A stretch of DNA of 61,204 nt from Apostichopus parvimensis (Eukaryota; Echinodermata; Holothuroidea; Aspidochirotida; Stichopodidae): contig KN882574.1 in assembly GCA_000934455.1 (NCBI GenBank), forward strand, positions 47,055 through 108,258. Reading direction: 5' to 3'. Below are positions 36,889 to 50,213 of this stretch, in pieces (the stretch's first letter is position 1; each line of letters starts with the position of its first letter). Below the pieces are notes generated by a model. The model did not search any database. It saw only the letters and a program-made list of their open reading frames with translations, and was not told where the DNA came from. The translations under genes and the position numbers were made by a program.

Positions 36889-37713
36889 GACTCTTTACTG
36901 CTAGTACTAATACTATTATGATTGTCAACTTAATGCTGACCTGTAGTGTAACACAAGACGAACATATCAAAAATGCAAGATCAGAGGTGAGTGTATTGAT
37001 TTCGTAATACTACCTCTGATTGAGAAAACATCAGCTATAAAGGTCAATATATAACCCGAGATGCAAATTAGGGGAGTGGCCAAAACGTGATATATTTACA
37101 TAGTCAAGTCATATTAGTCCGTGTTCCCGCAACACAGAAGGGGGTACTTTGCCTATCCAAATAACGGTTTTGTAAAGTATTACCTTGTGTTCAGATAGTA
37201 TAGCGTTTCATCCAGGGGTTACTTCATGGTCCCAATTTAGAATGTGTGATTTTTTGGCATAATGGTCGTTTATTTATGGACGTTAATTTGGCAACGCGTT
37301 AATGCACGTTGCGGAACCGGGTGCTAATCCGGGCATTATCCCGTATTGTTGAGGTCTTATTATGAGCCCAATAATTACATGATTTTAAATCCCGGAAGTT
37401 ATTTTTGCATATAAGTTTTGAACATCTAGCCATAATGAGGGTGTTATAATGTGTCAACGGTCATACTTAATGTACATCGAGATGGTGACGTAAAAAGCGT
37501 GATATGCTAAGTACATCTCTTTAAGCGAAGACAATTTGATTAAGATATTTGTTAATCTCATTGATTTCATTATTCCTTTTCTAAAAGACTTACAGCTTAT
37601 TTTCTTTTCAGAAGAATAACACAAATGTTTTAGTAATATGTAATGTTATGTTTGAGACGTTAAGCAATGTCACGGTTATGTCAATTATGTTGTCTCAAAG
37701 TCGTAAATGTTAA
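36889..37713 (+). CDS. Candidate two-exon small gene (56 residues)
   Basis: Exon 36889-36986 follows acceptor tttcttattgcag, has an ATG at 36918 and ends GAG|GTGAGT in phase 0. Exon from 37612 follows acceptor ttattttcttttcag and stays open to TAA at 37711-37713. Joined product begins MIVNLMLTCSVTQDEH and ends IMLSQSRKC. All four splice-site halves are good matches, but the protein is short and unrecognised. It may be a non-coding transcript or a small peptide. The CpG-rich segment just upstream would fit its promoter. Confidence 0.3.
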
Positions 37714-40700
37714 AACGTTATGCTCGGTTTTGATTTATCATACCGATACTCTTGAATTATTAACATACTTTTATCTAGTGCATGTCATTTTAGTAAAAAT
37801 ATATATATATTTCTGTTTACATACTGGTGTATTTTGCAAAGTTTCTACGTTTGTAATAAACGTGCATACACAAACTAAAAAAGATTGTCTTTGTTTCTGT
37901 ATTATTTGGCGCCCTCAGCTCTCCATCAGATCTGCGACAATAGCAATAAGGAATGATGAGGATGGAAGGCCCGAACGTTGGAATATATTATCCTCTAACT
38001 TATTATATAATCACATAATTATCAATATAAAAAACATATGACAATTAGCCAATGATCAATAAACAATAAAACGCATTACCAGTTACCGACTATAACGTAG
38101 TCAGTAAACCCCCTCCACACCCCATCCGGGCCCTGAATACTTCGATATCCTCTAATGCATGCATATTGGTCTCTATTCAAAACCAGCGGAAAGTAACACA
38201 AATATTTTAAAACCTTTTTTTTTAGTTCAGACAGCTTCAGTATTTTGCCTTTTTGAATATTTCTCATAATGCTGCCCTCTATTCATAGTGCTGTGAGTAC
38301 AGACAGTGTTACCAAAAAGTTTCTTGAAACTTCAATTAAAACATTGAACGTGAACCTTTAATTGACCTTTGACTTTATACATCATTTTTATGGTTACTTT
38401 TCCTAACATGTTAAAGTGCATCACATTGATAGAAATAACCTCTATATACAAAATACTGCATAGTCATATTTGTCTAGTGATTGCATACGTTTGGTTGCTA
38501 TGGTATCCGTACAACAGAACAACGAAGCAGGTTAGTAGAGCATTTAGTATTCCCATTTAACACTAACACAATAACCGTCCCCCCACACCACCCCAGCCCC
38601 CAATGGAAAAAAAATTGATCGGAACCCTTGAAAATGTAGTAATAAAAACAGCGCCTCTTTCTTTCATATGTGCAAATGACCAAAATCATGACCAGCATTA
38701 CCACGATGAAGAACAGCTGAAGAATAAACCAGTTTCATGGTTTCACCTAAAAACAAGATCTGTCCTTTCATTATATCTAGGCCTGCTTAGACTCACACAC
38801 TTATGTCAGTCACGTTTACACTAATATGGATAATGATAATTTAAGCAAGTGAGTATTCAAATCCCCTAAAGCTTTTCAAGGAACAATGTTAAATTATTAG
38901 CCAGATTTAATTCAAATGGAGATCCCCACAATTGACAATTCTGGTTACAGATTCAAAATCAAATGTGATGTTTCAGTTAAACCATTTTGATCGCGAGGGA
39001 TAATTCGATCATCAAAAACGGTGTATCAAAAAAATAAAATCAGATTAATAGTTCTCAAAATTGTAATCTGCAATATTTACAGTTCTTTCGTTAACTAATT
39101 ATTCCTTGAAGCGTTTTCATTGGACAATTCCTGTTGTTTTGAGAAGACATGAACTATTCGTATGGAGCACCCACTGTAGCCCGCACTAAAGGATATTATA
39201 GTTAAATCCAACAGAAGTTTACATAATCCTTATATCTTGCTAACAAAATGGAATAAAGATATTCAGATATTATTTTTATTTGCATTGCTTTAAAGTTTAT
39301 TAACCTTATCCTTTCTTATCTTTGCGTTCGTATTGATGTACGTTTATATATTTCTTAGTCTTTGGTTCTCCTGTTCATAAATATTTTATACTTATACTGG
39401 TAATAACGGAAGTGAATGAACAATATATGCAACTTTTTAATAGATTCGAATTAGATATTTCTTACGGAAGAACGAGTACATGGTATTAGCGCAACGGTAT
39501 AGCAATATTGTAGTATGAAATATGAAATATGAATATGAACGCTTTTAATTAGCCCAGCAGGCGATGAGAATAGAAACAACTTCAGCCCCAAGTATTACAT
39601 GAAGGTGGGGCTAGTTTGTACATATGTTATGAAATATGTTATAGGTCTAATTTAAGTTCCGATGCTGGTTAAAAAGCAACAAGTTTCTCATGACTTCAAG
39701 CATCTATCTAAATTTAACTTTTGAGTGCTATTTGATTGCGATCAAGTTGATACTGTAAGCGAAACCAGCTATGTTAACGCTACATTCGTTAAGTTAGTCT
39801 TGTTATCCAACCATTGCTTTAAACGGATCATCCAGCTTTTCCAAAGGAAAGTTTACTGCACTTCTAATATGATTTTAACAAAATGCAAAAAACAATATAC
39901 GGCAAAGGCTTAGAACTTCTATATCCGTGACGCAGAATCTTGAAAATTTTTTGATTCATGTGCGGGATTTTTTTTAACATTGTGTTGTATAAAGCGTCAC
40001 AAAATACGTGTCTAGTTCTTTGGTTACCATGTTTTATATATAACAGAACTGCAGAAGGATAATTGCCTGGCCCCTCACCCCCAGACACTGACTGGTATTA
40101 TGGTGTTGTTGTGTAAATGTGCGTGGAAATTGATTAATCACAGCTCCACCGAATCATCGGTAATGATTTACTCCACAGAGTGAATCTGGTGCCACTAAAA
40201 AATGCTTGCACGATCTTCTAAAGTTTATTCCAAATAACCAATCTAACAAATATACGAATTTCGAAATAGTCTTCATTTTGTTTTCATTATATCAATAAAC
40301 GCATCAACTCTTCCTTCATTTATATCAATCGCCAAAAATGTTCAGCATAAAGACTCTAGAAACGGTGAATCTGATGTTTACAAGCAATTTCGTTTATCTA
40401 TACACTCCACACATATTTGATAGGCAATGAAAACTACTTTCTGATATAATTTTAAAACCATACAAAGGTAACCAAGGTTGAATCGCCCCGCTTCGCATAG
40501 GTCACCAGGTCATCCTTATTTCTAACCTAGAAACTCCATGTTGTTAATGTCATATGTACAGTAGTGTACCTGGAACCGTTGCAAAAACATTTACCTTGAT
40601 AAATAAATGTTTAAACAATAAGTATCCTTCAAATCCCTTGAAGCTATTAGAAAGAACAGTGCTATATTATGGGCAAAATTTAATTCAGTTGTACGTCAGT

Positions 40701-41491
40701 CATGTTTATACTAATCTGGATAATAGCTGATAACTATAGTTATCATTCAAACCCCTTTACACTTTTAGAGATAACCGAGTTCATAATTGAGTTAGATTGA
40801 ACTTAGAAGAAAGAGTAGCAATAATTGATTTTTTCAAGTTCTGTATTTTGTGCTGTTTTTGTTACAGTCTGCTGGTAGCTTACTTGACCGTTTACGGAAA
40901 GAGTAGAAAACATAATGTTACTTCAGTCCACAAAAGTCCCACCAGGAAAGATTAAAGTAATTTTGTTAACACACATATATCCCTGACACTAAGACTGTAT
41001 CTGTGCAAGCAGTGCAGCTGTCATGAAATGAGTTTAAGAGTTTGAACAAAAATAATAAATCATCAACAATATAACAGTTTTAATGTGAAGTTATGGAGGA
41101 GTGGAGCTAAACACACGATTAGATTGATTTTGTTCCTTTATATACTTAAATCTAACTCAATATAATTCATTGTTATTGATAAGTACTTGAGGAGAATTGT
41201 TTGAATTTTAAAGTAGGTATATGAGTAATGAGAGCAACACGGGGCTACATTCAGGGTCAGAAGGAAGTAAATTAGACCGAAGTTCTTCAGTAGAAGCAAG
41301 AGATCTGAAAGTCATGTTGTATTAAACATTTTAGATTTCATACAGACTACAACCCCTCCCCTATCTCCCCCTATACTACTGAGTAATTAAGTACATTTAA
41401 CCGACGGTATTAATAATTAATGTAAATGAAATAACAGAGGTCGGACATGTATTATCAGTAATAGCTGTCATAAAGTTGAATTATTTCTTAC
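37714..41491. other. No gene recognised; old duplicated segments
   Basis: Sequence at 38806-38915 (gtcagtcacgtttacactaa, ggataatgataa, attcaaatcccctaaagctt, agatttaattc) recurs in diverged form at 40607-40690 and 40697-40790. C-rich patch at 38578-38600. Presumed intron of the minus-strand candidate gene. Confidence 0.4.
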
Positions 41492-41547
41492 CTGCCATTG
41501 ACCTGTCTGCAAATTCAGACGACGAGAAGAAGAGAACCACTTCCAAA
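41492..41547 (-). CDS. Candidate 56-nt exon of a minus-strand gene
   Basis: On the minus strand a strong acceptor (tttattcttacag) and donor (GGCAG|GTAAGA) bound 56 nt. Entered in phase 2, as from the LRR exon at 50.2 kb, it reads LEVVLFFSSSEFADRSMA, and the next candidate exon then stops after two codons. Entered in phase 1 it reads WKWFSSSRRLNLQTGQWQ and joins the 35.2-kb exon openly. The two readings cannot both be right; transcript data would settle it. Confidence 0.3.
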
Positions 41548-41844
41548 CTGTAAGAATAAAACGAAAAAGAGTTATGTTAAGACTTAGTGCATACTTAATA
41601 TTTATTGGTCTAGAAAGAAAGTGTAAACATTATGATAACCGGATTTATGTTGTCTCTTGATGATAACTTCACATTAGCTGAATAATCAATCCACCTCATA
41701 CACGAGGAAAAACCCACAAGTTTGCTTTTGCCGAAGATGCCCTTTCTTCTATAATCATGTATTGTTTGGTGTATGGATAAAATCACTCACCACCGTAAAC
41801 GAAATATTATACCGATGAAAAGCATTCGAAGTTGGGGGGGGGGG

Positions 41845-42266
41845 CAGGCGCCCTCCCAAAAATCGTGCACCCACAAGGTGCCCCCCACCCCAGATGCGAC
41901 TTGTAGTGTGCAAACTAAACTCAAACAAAAACTGTTTTTACAAAAAAAAAGGTATTATGTTCATCAGTAATGTTTTTTACCACCGACAATCACAATAACC
42001 AGTTGTTTTCTCACTAACAAGGTTACAGAGGCCCCGGCGTGAACCGCTAGTGCTTAAACTCTACTACTTCTAAAGCTACTGCAAGTTGCAAAACCTAGCA
42101 CCAGATTGCACCTAATGACCCATAAATAATCAAAAAATTCTCAAAGGGGAGGGGGAACCCACTTCCCTTAGACCCACCCCCCAGGAGAGCATTCAGAAAC
42201 ATTAGGCCCCCCTTTAATTAAGTGTTTTGCCCCCCCCTCAGATTGAATTGTCTGGCGTCGCCACTG
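41845..42266. mobile_element. hAT-like non-autonomous element, about 420 bp
   Basis: The right end read on the minus strand is CAGTGGCGACGCCAGAC; the left end is CAGGCGCCCTCCC. CAG-x-GGCG-type ends fit hAT terminal repeats. The inside is packed with G/C homopolymers (G11 at 41834-41844 just outside, C6-C8 runs at 42179-42240) and has no ORF. The terminal repeats match only partly and no 8-bp target duplication was confirmed. Confidence 0.4.
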
Positions 42267-45200
42267 GTTTTTTGCTCTCATAGTTATAGCTGCTGTATAC
42301 GTTCGTGATTCAAGCGTAAATATTGAAAGAATTGTCACAATTATTTTTCTTTTCATTTTTTTATATCATAGAAGATAAGACTGACAAGAGAATTTACGGG
42401 ATGTTTTATTGACGGGATTAATACAAAAAAAAAAGAATTGATAGACGGTGGTTTTTTATTACTGATGCGATCGTGCAGCGATTAATAGCTCTACATGATA
42501 CGCAACTACCTTTTACAACTTACTGTCGACCTAAATCGACTTAAAAAGTATGAACATTCCCGCCATAGAAATTGAAGTTCTATTTATATGATTCCCGCCC
42601 AGTTTATAGCCGAATACATGAAGGAACCTTAATCGACCAAAGCAAGTCCAAATTTCACGCGACAAAACCAATGGGATTTTACTGTGAGATTTCCCTTGCA
42701 CACACTTAACTCAATAAAGAAGTCCCATTGACTTACTGTGGAAGTAAAAAGAACGTCGAATAGTAAAGTCCTTTCGTAGGAAGCATAAAGAACGATCTCA
42801 ACGACATTTATATTTGTAATGTATTCATAATATATACAGGTGGCTGCCGAAACTCATGAGAGAGGTAAAAAATAGGCTACTGCATTGCGAAGGATGAATC
42901 AAACAAAATCTCCGCAAGATTTTTGGGTTACTCTATAGTGTAACTTAGTGTACTACTCGCAATGACGCAATGTACAGGGCATAACGGCAAAACATAAAAG
43001 GCATGACGGCAAACAGCTAGGGCACGGCGGCTTTTTGTGAGTCTCACTATGCGTTCACTCGTAACTTAACGATTTCCAAAAGATGTGCGTACGATTAGGA
43101 AATTATATAATTACATTTCTGTTGATAATTTAACTCAGTTTCTGCTTCGTTGCCATGACAACTATATGAAACAAAATAAATAGGTACCAGTTCTGGAACA
43201 GTTAATGAGTGACATACCACTTGCATACCTGCTTTTATTTCATCTATAGAAGTGTATAAATGAATAAAATTTGGTTTTAAATTCACATATATTTCTAATG
43301 CTTTCCCTAATATCATTAGACACTTTATATGTTATAGTAATATCTTTTCAAGCAAATTATTCATGGATGTTAGTGTTTGCAAATACATTCAGATTGTACT
43401 CTTTTCAAGCGCCAACCTAGGGGGTTATGGGGTGCCCCCCCCCCCTCCCACCACCACTATTACGCATTTCAAACTAACACAGCATTGCAAAGAAGTTATA
43501 GCACAATGTTGCGTTTAAACTCCGTTATTATACATAATATAAGTCAAACTATGATTCAGAAGGTATCACTGAAGTCTAAAAATACCCATGTTCTGGGGTA
43601 GGACCACAACCCTCCCCCAAATATCATGTTGGTTTTACCGACCGCCTGTACAAAACTGAACGAGTGTCTATTCTTTGCCTTGATAAAGTCTTTAATGTTA
43701 TAATACTGAGCTAATGTTACCCATTAGCATATTTCAAGTACGGTACATCTAGTCTCAACGTTTCCGTTACATTTTTGGTACCTCTCTAGACTTTGCTTAT
43801 TTGTTCTCGTCTTTATACACGGCCAGTGATATCCGCTGAGACAGATGTTGCTGTTATGTTTAATGTACTTAGGGACTGCGGTTTACAAAGGGATTACGGA
43901 CGAGAACTAAACTAATACAGTAGGCCTGTACCTTTATCCGAGTTTTCAAGTATCACTAAACCTGAGTCCCCTTGCTGTAGTACGCATAATTTACATCAAT
44001 ACCGTTGTGTAAATAAATATAGGCTACTTAGGAATGTGTCAAGTATTGTGTTGATCTCACAACAATCAACCTAGAAATGCGTCTCACAAATTTCAGATAA
44101 AAAACCTCGTTTTCTTGGAAATGAATTAAGTTAGACCTAGCAGCTATATTCTGTAATTCAGATTGAAAGAAAAGTTAAAGCGTAGATGTGGATGTGTTTG
44201 TATGTGGGTGTGTAGGGAAGGGGATTTACAAACTCGGATAGGTAGTGGGACATGTACTTTCATTGGAAGAGCAAAGCACAACATTACTTCGAAACCTTAC
44301 ACAATCATTGTCGCTGTGTAATTAAGTTGCCCAAAGTATATGATACCACTACATTTGGGAAATATATTTAAAGCATCAATTGATGTGATGACTACTCACA
44401 AAAACATATTATAGGGCAGTGATCACAAATGAGCGAAACTTACCAACTAAGCTTAGCAATATTAAGGGTTTTTAAATATATATTAGTCGGTTTGTTGTTT
44501 ACCATCACATGACTCTGTTTTGGGTGTCTCCTTCATACAAATGCATTACTCTCTTTTATGTGAATCAACAACAATCAACAAGTCGACAGACATTCACATA
44601 GTGGATTAAGCCTCCAAATAAATGTACGGAATTTGAGACGTGTCCATTATGACGTCATTGTGACAATACCTTTCACATTTCTTGATTTCAAGGATGATGG
44701 AATGGATCCAACCGGAATAGTGTCTGGCAAAATGTACCAACGAAATCTATGGAGAGAAGCAGAGTAATCATCGTGTAAGATGTAGAAGACGTAGAGGAAT
44801 GTCTACCTAGTCAGGTTTAATGTTTACCAAATCATTGAAGATAAACAAAGTAAACAACAAATAACAAGAAATATATCACATCTGATTGATCATTCTGAAA
44901 TATTGTATTTCAACGATTGCACAAAAAATAAATTATGATGTATGTAAATGTACGTGATTGATAGTAATTGTGAAATGTATAGCCGTCCACATTATCAGAA
45001 TTGGCAAAATTGCGCATATGTATAACTTTACAAATAATTTAATGTTATTCAGACATGTAGAAATACAACATTGTACACAACAAACGGAGTTACACAGGCT
45101 ACTTGTAACAACTGCATGTCCTTCCGCTCGGATCACGTGATTTACATCGTGTGTTATTTTCGGTAAATTTATTTGATTTAATAGTTCGTTTTCGTGACTC

Positions 45201-45792
45201 CTTCTCACCTTAAATGAGAATTAAAATGTCTAAAATTGATCGAGTGTACTAGTGAAATATGAAATCAAGAAATAAAGAACATTAAAGCTGGAATATTGTT
45301 TCTTAATCTTAAAATAGTTTCGAAAGCTACAAAGTAATTTTTCAACGCTATATTGGGATACCAAACCTGCAAAAACTTGCACTGAAACGAACGAAGAATG
45401 GCAGTGAGAGGGGCAGGAGGGTCGAGAACATAGCAACATTCTTTATTGGGCGCAACAACTGGTCCGCTTGGGATATTTTAGTAAAAAGATAAATACAAAC
45501 TGTTAGAATTCCACAGCAAGCAGATATACCAATGTCCCTTGTTATTTAAGTATTTATTCAATATCACAATTTTATAATGTTATCACATTGCATTCGTTGT
45601 TTTTTCGTCATTGATCCAAATCAAATTAAATTCAATATTTTTGGTACAAAAACTTTAGTAAGTTTGGGTGATAAAAAAGAAACAATTAAAATTGTGAATA
45701 CAAATATGTGTTCACTCAGAGAGACACTGCTAACGCGCGCTTAGCGCACATATTTTTGAGAATACCGATCATTACATTTTATTTCGTGGTTG
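42267..45792. other. No gene recognised
   Basis: AT-rich, presumed intron of the minus-strand candidate gene. C11 run at 43435-43445, TGACGTCA at 44650. Open frames under 95 codons without domain character. Confidence 0.4.
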
Positions 45793-45837
45793 CCCCCCCC
45801 CCAAAAAAAAACAACAACAACAACAACAACAAAAAAA
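45793..45837 (+). repeat. C10-A9-(CAA)n microsatellite
   Basis: C10 at 45793-45802, A9, then about seven CAA units and an A7 tail. Such compound tails often mark the 3' end of an old retroposon insertion, but no body was identified upstream. Confidence 0.8.
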
Positions 45838-46007
45838 CATGATGAATGCTGCAGGAAACCTATAGAGAATTAAGTATGAAATGACAAGAAAGTCAACGGC
45901 ATTGTTCTTTGGCTTGTAATATACTTATCCATTGACGTAGACATGATGCTGAAATAATATGGTTGAAGTTTTTGTTCAGTTTCAGATCTTTGTAGAGAAC
46001 TTTGCGC

Positions 46008-46418
46008 ATGGGCGTAGATCCGGTTTCAAAAGTGTGGGGTCCGAACCAGCCAAAACTGTACTGTGTGAAAATTTTAAATTCAATGGGAACATGCATCTTC
46101 AAACGCCACTGTTACTATGTGCATTCCTTTCCACACATTATTCAAATATTTGAATATTTTCAACAAAGTTTCCTTTACACCGGTACTTATGAAGTATATG
46201 TTTTTTCTTTTTTAATTTTTTTTTAGCCAAACAGCAATTTTTAGATATGAAGGCACTTGTTACAAAAACACAACAACAAGAAGGCACTTATAATTACAAA
46301 GTAAGGAACTGGTACTTCCCATTAACAAACGGAGGCCAATTTTCAGGGTGTTCAGAAGAGTGGAGAAGTATGTGCCCAATTAACCCTCCCAGTTTTTTTC
46401 ACGGCTCCGTCGCCCCTG
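46008..46418. mobile_element. hAT-like non-autonomous element, about 410 bp
   Basis: The left end reads CATGGGCGTAGATCC and the right end, read on the minus strand, CAGGGGCGACGGAGCC. These are imperfect inverted repeats sharing GGGCGxxGAxCC. Similar size and end type to the element at 41845-42266. An open frame inside (from 46247, MKALVTKTQQQEGTYNYK...) is carried by the repeat and is not taken as a gene. No target-site duplication was found. Confidence 0.45.
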
Positions 46419-49400
46419 ACATGGTAAATGGACGGTTACATCGCAAACATTTGCAATGAAGTCTACATTATACTGGTATCTACAGGTTAATCGACTCTAT
46501 ATATATGGATCTTGGTGTGACATGTGGGGAGTTTACAACACTCGTCTTTACCTCTTTGTCAGCAATCCGATGGGGTCATACCTGCACAAATATTACTATT
46601 TACAGGCAAAAGCATTTAAAGATCGTCCACACACATATCTTACACTGGGCCGATATAAGTTAACCGAGCCGGTGGTAGGGGTAGAGGGAGGGTGTGAAAC
46701 ATTGAACCTTTGTGATATCATATGATTATTCATTTTGATTGCTATTAGTTTGGTGAAATATTGTCAAATAAGAAATTCGTTAATATACCACCCTCCCCTT
46801 CCAATATTGCGACTCATCAAGCCAAGCGGTATTTCAGTCTGTCTAATCTAACCTGTGCCGAGACCTTAATAATAAATCCAGTAAGTATTCTGTGAAAATA
46901 ATATATGACAGCCCTGCTAATATGTTGTTCCCTTCAAAATCTAAAAGAAGGATACTGTGCATATAGAAACCTATTGTCTGTAAGATTCCTCACTACAGCA
47001 TGTTGAGTTTGGCGAGCATGAAATGAAAGTATCTGGATTAACTGGTAACAGATAGTGAAAAATATCCAATTAATATGTTCAAGTCTAGCTCAGTATCGTC
47101 CTACCTTATATTGTCCAACTCTATGAAAAGTACCACTCCGCCCAATGGGAGAAAATATGTAGGTTACGTACCTCGTATTTAACTAGCATAATAAACTTAT
47201 ATTTATCAAACTGTTACAAGTTTTGTTCCATGTAAAAGCTTTTCTTTACAATCGTTTCTTTTCTGTATCTATGTAACGACTTGGAAAAGAGGCGCTTTTG
47301 AATGTTTCATTGATCTTGTATACAATGTAACGGCTACAGCGGACATAACAACGTAATACACACATGTAGGCAATATAATGTCAATATTGTTGAACTTTTA
47401 ATAATTTATATTGTATCGAACAAACCGTTCTTCGCTCAACCTCTCCGCTGCTTCAGCATTGAAAATATTAATTTAAGTTTATTTTTTCATGCAATGGGTC
47501 CCCCAGTTTAGACCTATCCCAACGGACGCAAGCCATATTTTGAGCCCCCCCCCCCCCACTTTTCGGAAGAAAAGTCATGTCAATGTAAGCCTTAACAAAA
47601 TTAATTTCTCTGACTCTTAAGACGAAGAAAAAAGACGATACTTTTCCATCACACCAATGAGGCTGGTCACGTGTCTGGTTGAAATATCAATTAAGTTAAA
47701 TATAAATGATGTCAATGTTTTATACAGTAAATGCATAAGTATCAAACTTGGGAGAAACAACCAATATCGGTGAGAAGAACATTACAAAGTATTGGAACTT
47801 GTTTTCATCTTTGTATAAATGTCGAGAGAGAACACTATAAAGTTTACTATAGAGTACGATTTTTGCATAGTTTGTGTAAAAGATAGAAATGTTTGTTCGA
47901 TACAGTATGTACACAACTTTCGCTGGCATATATTATGCCTAGATTGTCTATCCGTAAGGAAAGTCCCGGATGTGCGACCGATGGAATGCAATAACCCACA
48001 GATCTCTACTACCTGTATCCCCAGTAACACAACACATCTCATTCAGTTCTTTTGTTTTTTGTTTTACTTTCCTTTGTTATTACTTGGCGACCACGTGACT
48101 TACAAAATACTGATATAACGTTTTGCTCGTTTATATTTCTATATTCATTAGCTTTAACTGGTTTGTGTCATCTATTATTATGCTAATTAGGTATTTATAG
48201 ATTTCCAGGTGTGTCATCTTTGCTGTTGACTGATTTTACTTTAGATAATAATTGTTTGAGTCAATCGTCTGTATAGTGTAAGCTTTTTCTGTATTTGTAC
48301 AGAAAACTATTGTAAGAAGCAGATTAGGCCTACTGTGTGTACTAAAACAGTGATGTTGTTATCGGGTAGAATCATGGAATGGATTTGATGGGCTCTTTAA
48401 AAACTATTAGTGCAAAGGGGGATGGCGAAGGGAGAGGGGGGGGGGGGGTGGCGGGTACATTTATATTGTCTGAAGGGGAATGGATCAAATGGGACTAGAC
48501 TAACTTACTGCAAAGCAGACTGAGATGGGGTAAAATGTAAGTCTAGATAGGGAATAAACACTCTGTGTTACATTTAGTTTTATAGTCAGACCAACAAAAC
48601 TCCCAAAGTGTATTATTTCCAGTGATATTATTCTTCGTGGTTACAGTTATTCCTGGAATTGCGGTATTGCACATATAATATATGTTAAGTAGCTTTCCTT
48701 TCTGAGGTATAATACTACACATTATTCTTAGTAGGCCTATGTAAAGGAAACAATGGAAAAGAAGAAACAAAGAAAACACAAGTAATTGATAAGGGAGCTA
48801 GAGATATTAAAAACAAACCACTCTGTGACAGGAACAAAGGGGTGATCATAGAGTTAGGATGGGAGGAGGGTAAAAATTAACTGAAAAGGGAAAGTGCAAA
48901 GAAACAAGATGGTATTCATGGTACATTGAAGCGGGAAGTATGGTAAAAATGTATTCCTAAAAAGGAGGTGCTGAGAATGTATTGAGTGAAATCGGTGTTA
49001 GAATGATATATGAGTGGAGAGGCAGGTTGGGTGTAATTAAACAACATTATTTTTTTTAGGACAATGTAGGGATTTTATGATCGGTTCAAGTATGAACTAA
49101 TATTACGTACGATTATAAACATTACATAACGGGAAATTTTCAATAAAGTTTTTTTTGTATGAATTTATAATTTTATTAAAAAGATGAAAACTACGATGTC
49201 CAAGCCTTGTTTTTTTTACTTTAAAATATTGAGTGAAATAAATTATTAATTCAACTGATTGGGTATGAAATTATATTTCAAAATATACAGAAGACGTTGA
49301 TGTATTTCTGACAAGATTACATTTTTACCGCTGGAATTTAGGAGATGCAAATTTGCCTTAAATTATTGTTATTGTAATACAAAACAATTCAATTGAGCTT

Positions 49401-50213
49401 TATAAATTAGTTGGTTACAATTACGTTATTTTTCTTTTCGTTTTAATATTTATTTGTTAACTTATGTTGATTAACTATTTTTGAAACTGCGACAACTGTT
49501 TTATTTGTCGCTTGTTTTGTATACATTTCAGTTTTGTGTGTGTAGTATAATTTATTTATATATTTTTGCTATTTTTTATTGCCATCATTCACTACTTTAA
49601 TATACACAATGTTAAAGATATTTGTTAAAATACAATTTAAATAAAATAAATTTTAATAGAAATAAAATTTAAACACATTTTTTGTGGAGGTTTCAATATC
49701 AAATGTAGCATTTAGTACTTATAAAACTCGAAAACTATATTTTAGAAAATTCATTATACTCACTAGAATTATTAGAATCAAAATACCTCGTGTATATAAC
49801 TCTTGTTTGATCCTAAGAAACATTACTGTCATTAAAAAATCCATTTCTGAGTTAAATTGTAACAATAATCCAAACAAAGAACGTTTAAACATCACCCACC
49901 CTTCAACCCTCTTCAACCTTCAACCCCCTTCAACCCTTTAACCTTCAACCCTCTACCAACCCCTCTCCCAAAATATTACCTATTAATCCATTATATTTCG
50001 TTTTATTTATCTTAAAATCCTACAGAATTCCTTTCACGATGGCCTTATTTATTCAATAAACCCACTTAAACTACTTAAATCCAATCCTTGACATTAAAAT
50101 ACAACATACTTTACATTCTCTATTGTTAGTTTAGTATTGATAACGTTTATTAATTAAATTAATTCCCTGTATTACTGTTATGATGATTCTAACATCTTCA
50201 CCAGAATACTTAC
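46419..50213. other. No gene recognised
   Basis: AT-rich, presumed intron downstream of the LRR exon. C13 at 47545-47557 and G13 at 48436-48448. Confidence 0.4.
49891..49968 (+). repeat. Short minisatellite with TTCAACCC-like unit
   Basis: CCTTCAACCCTCTTCAACCT and following bases repeat CTTCAACC with C3-C5 runs five or six times. On the minus strand it reads GGGTTGAAG, faintly telomere-like but with the wrong unit. Confidence 0.7.

Noticed and set aside
46247-46459. 70-codon ORF beginning MKALVTKTQQ
   Set aside because: It lies inside a hAT-like repeat and runs over its terminal repeat, so it is unlikely to be a gene.
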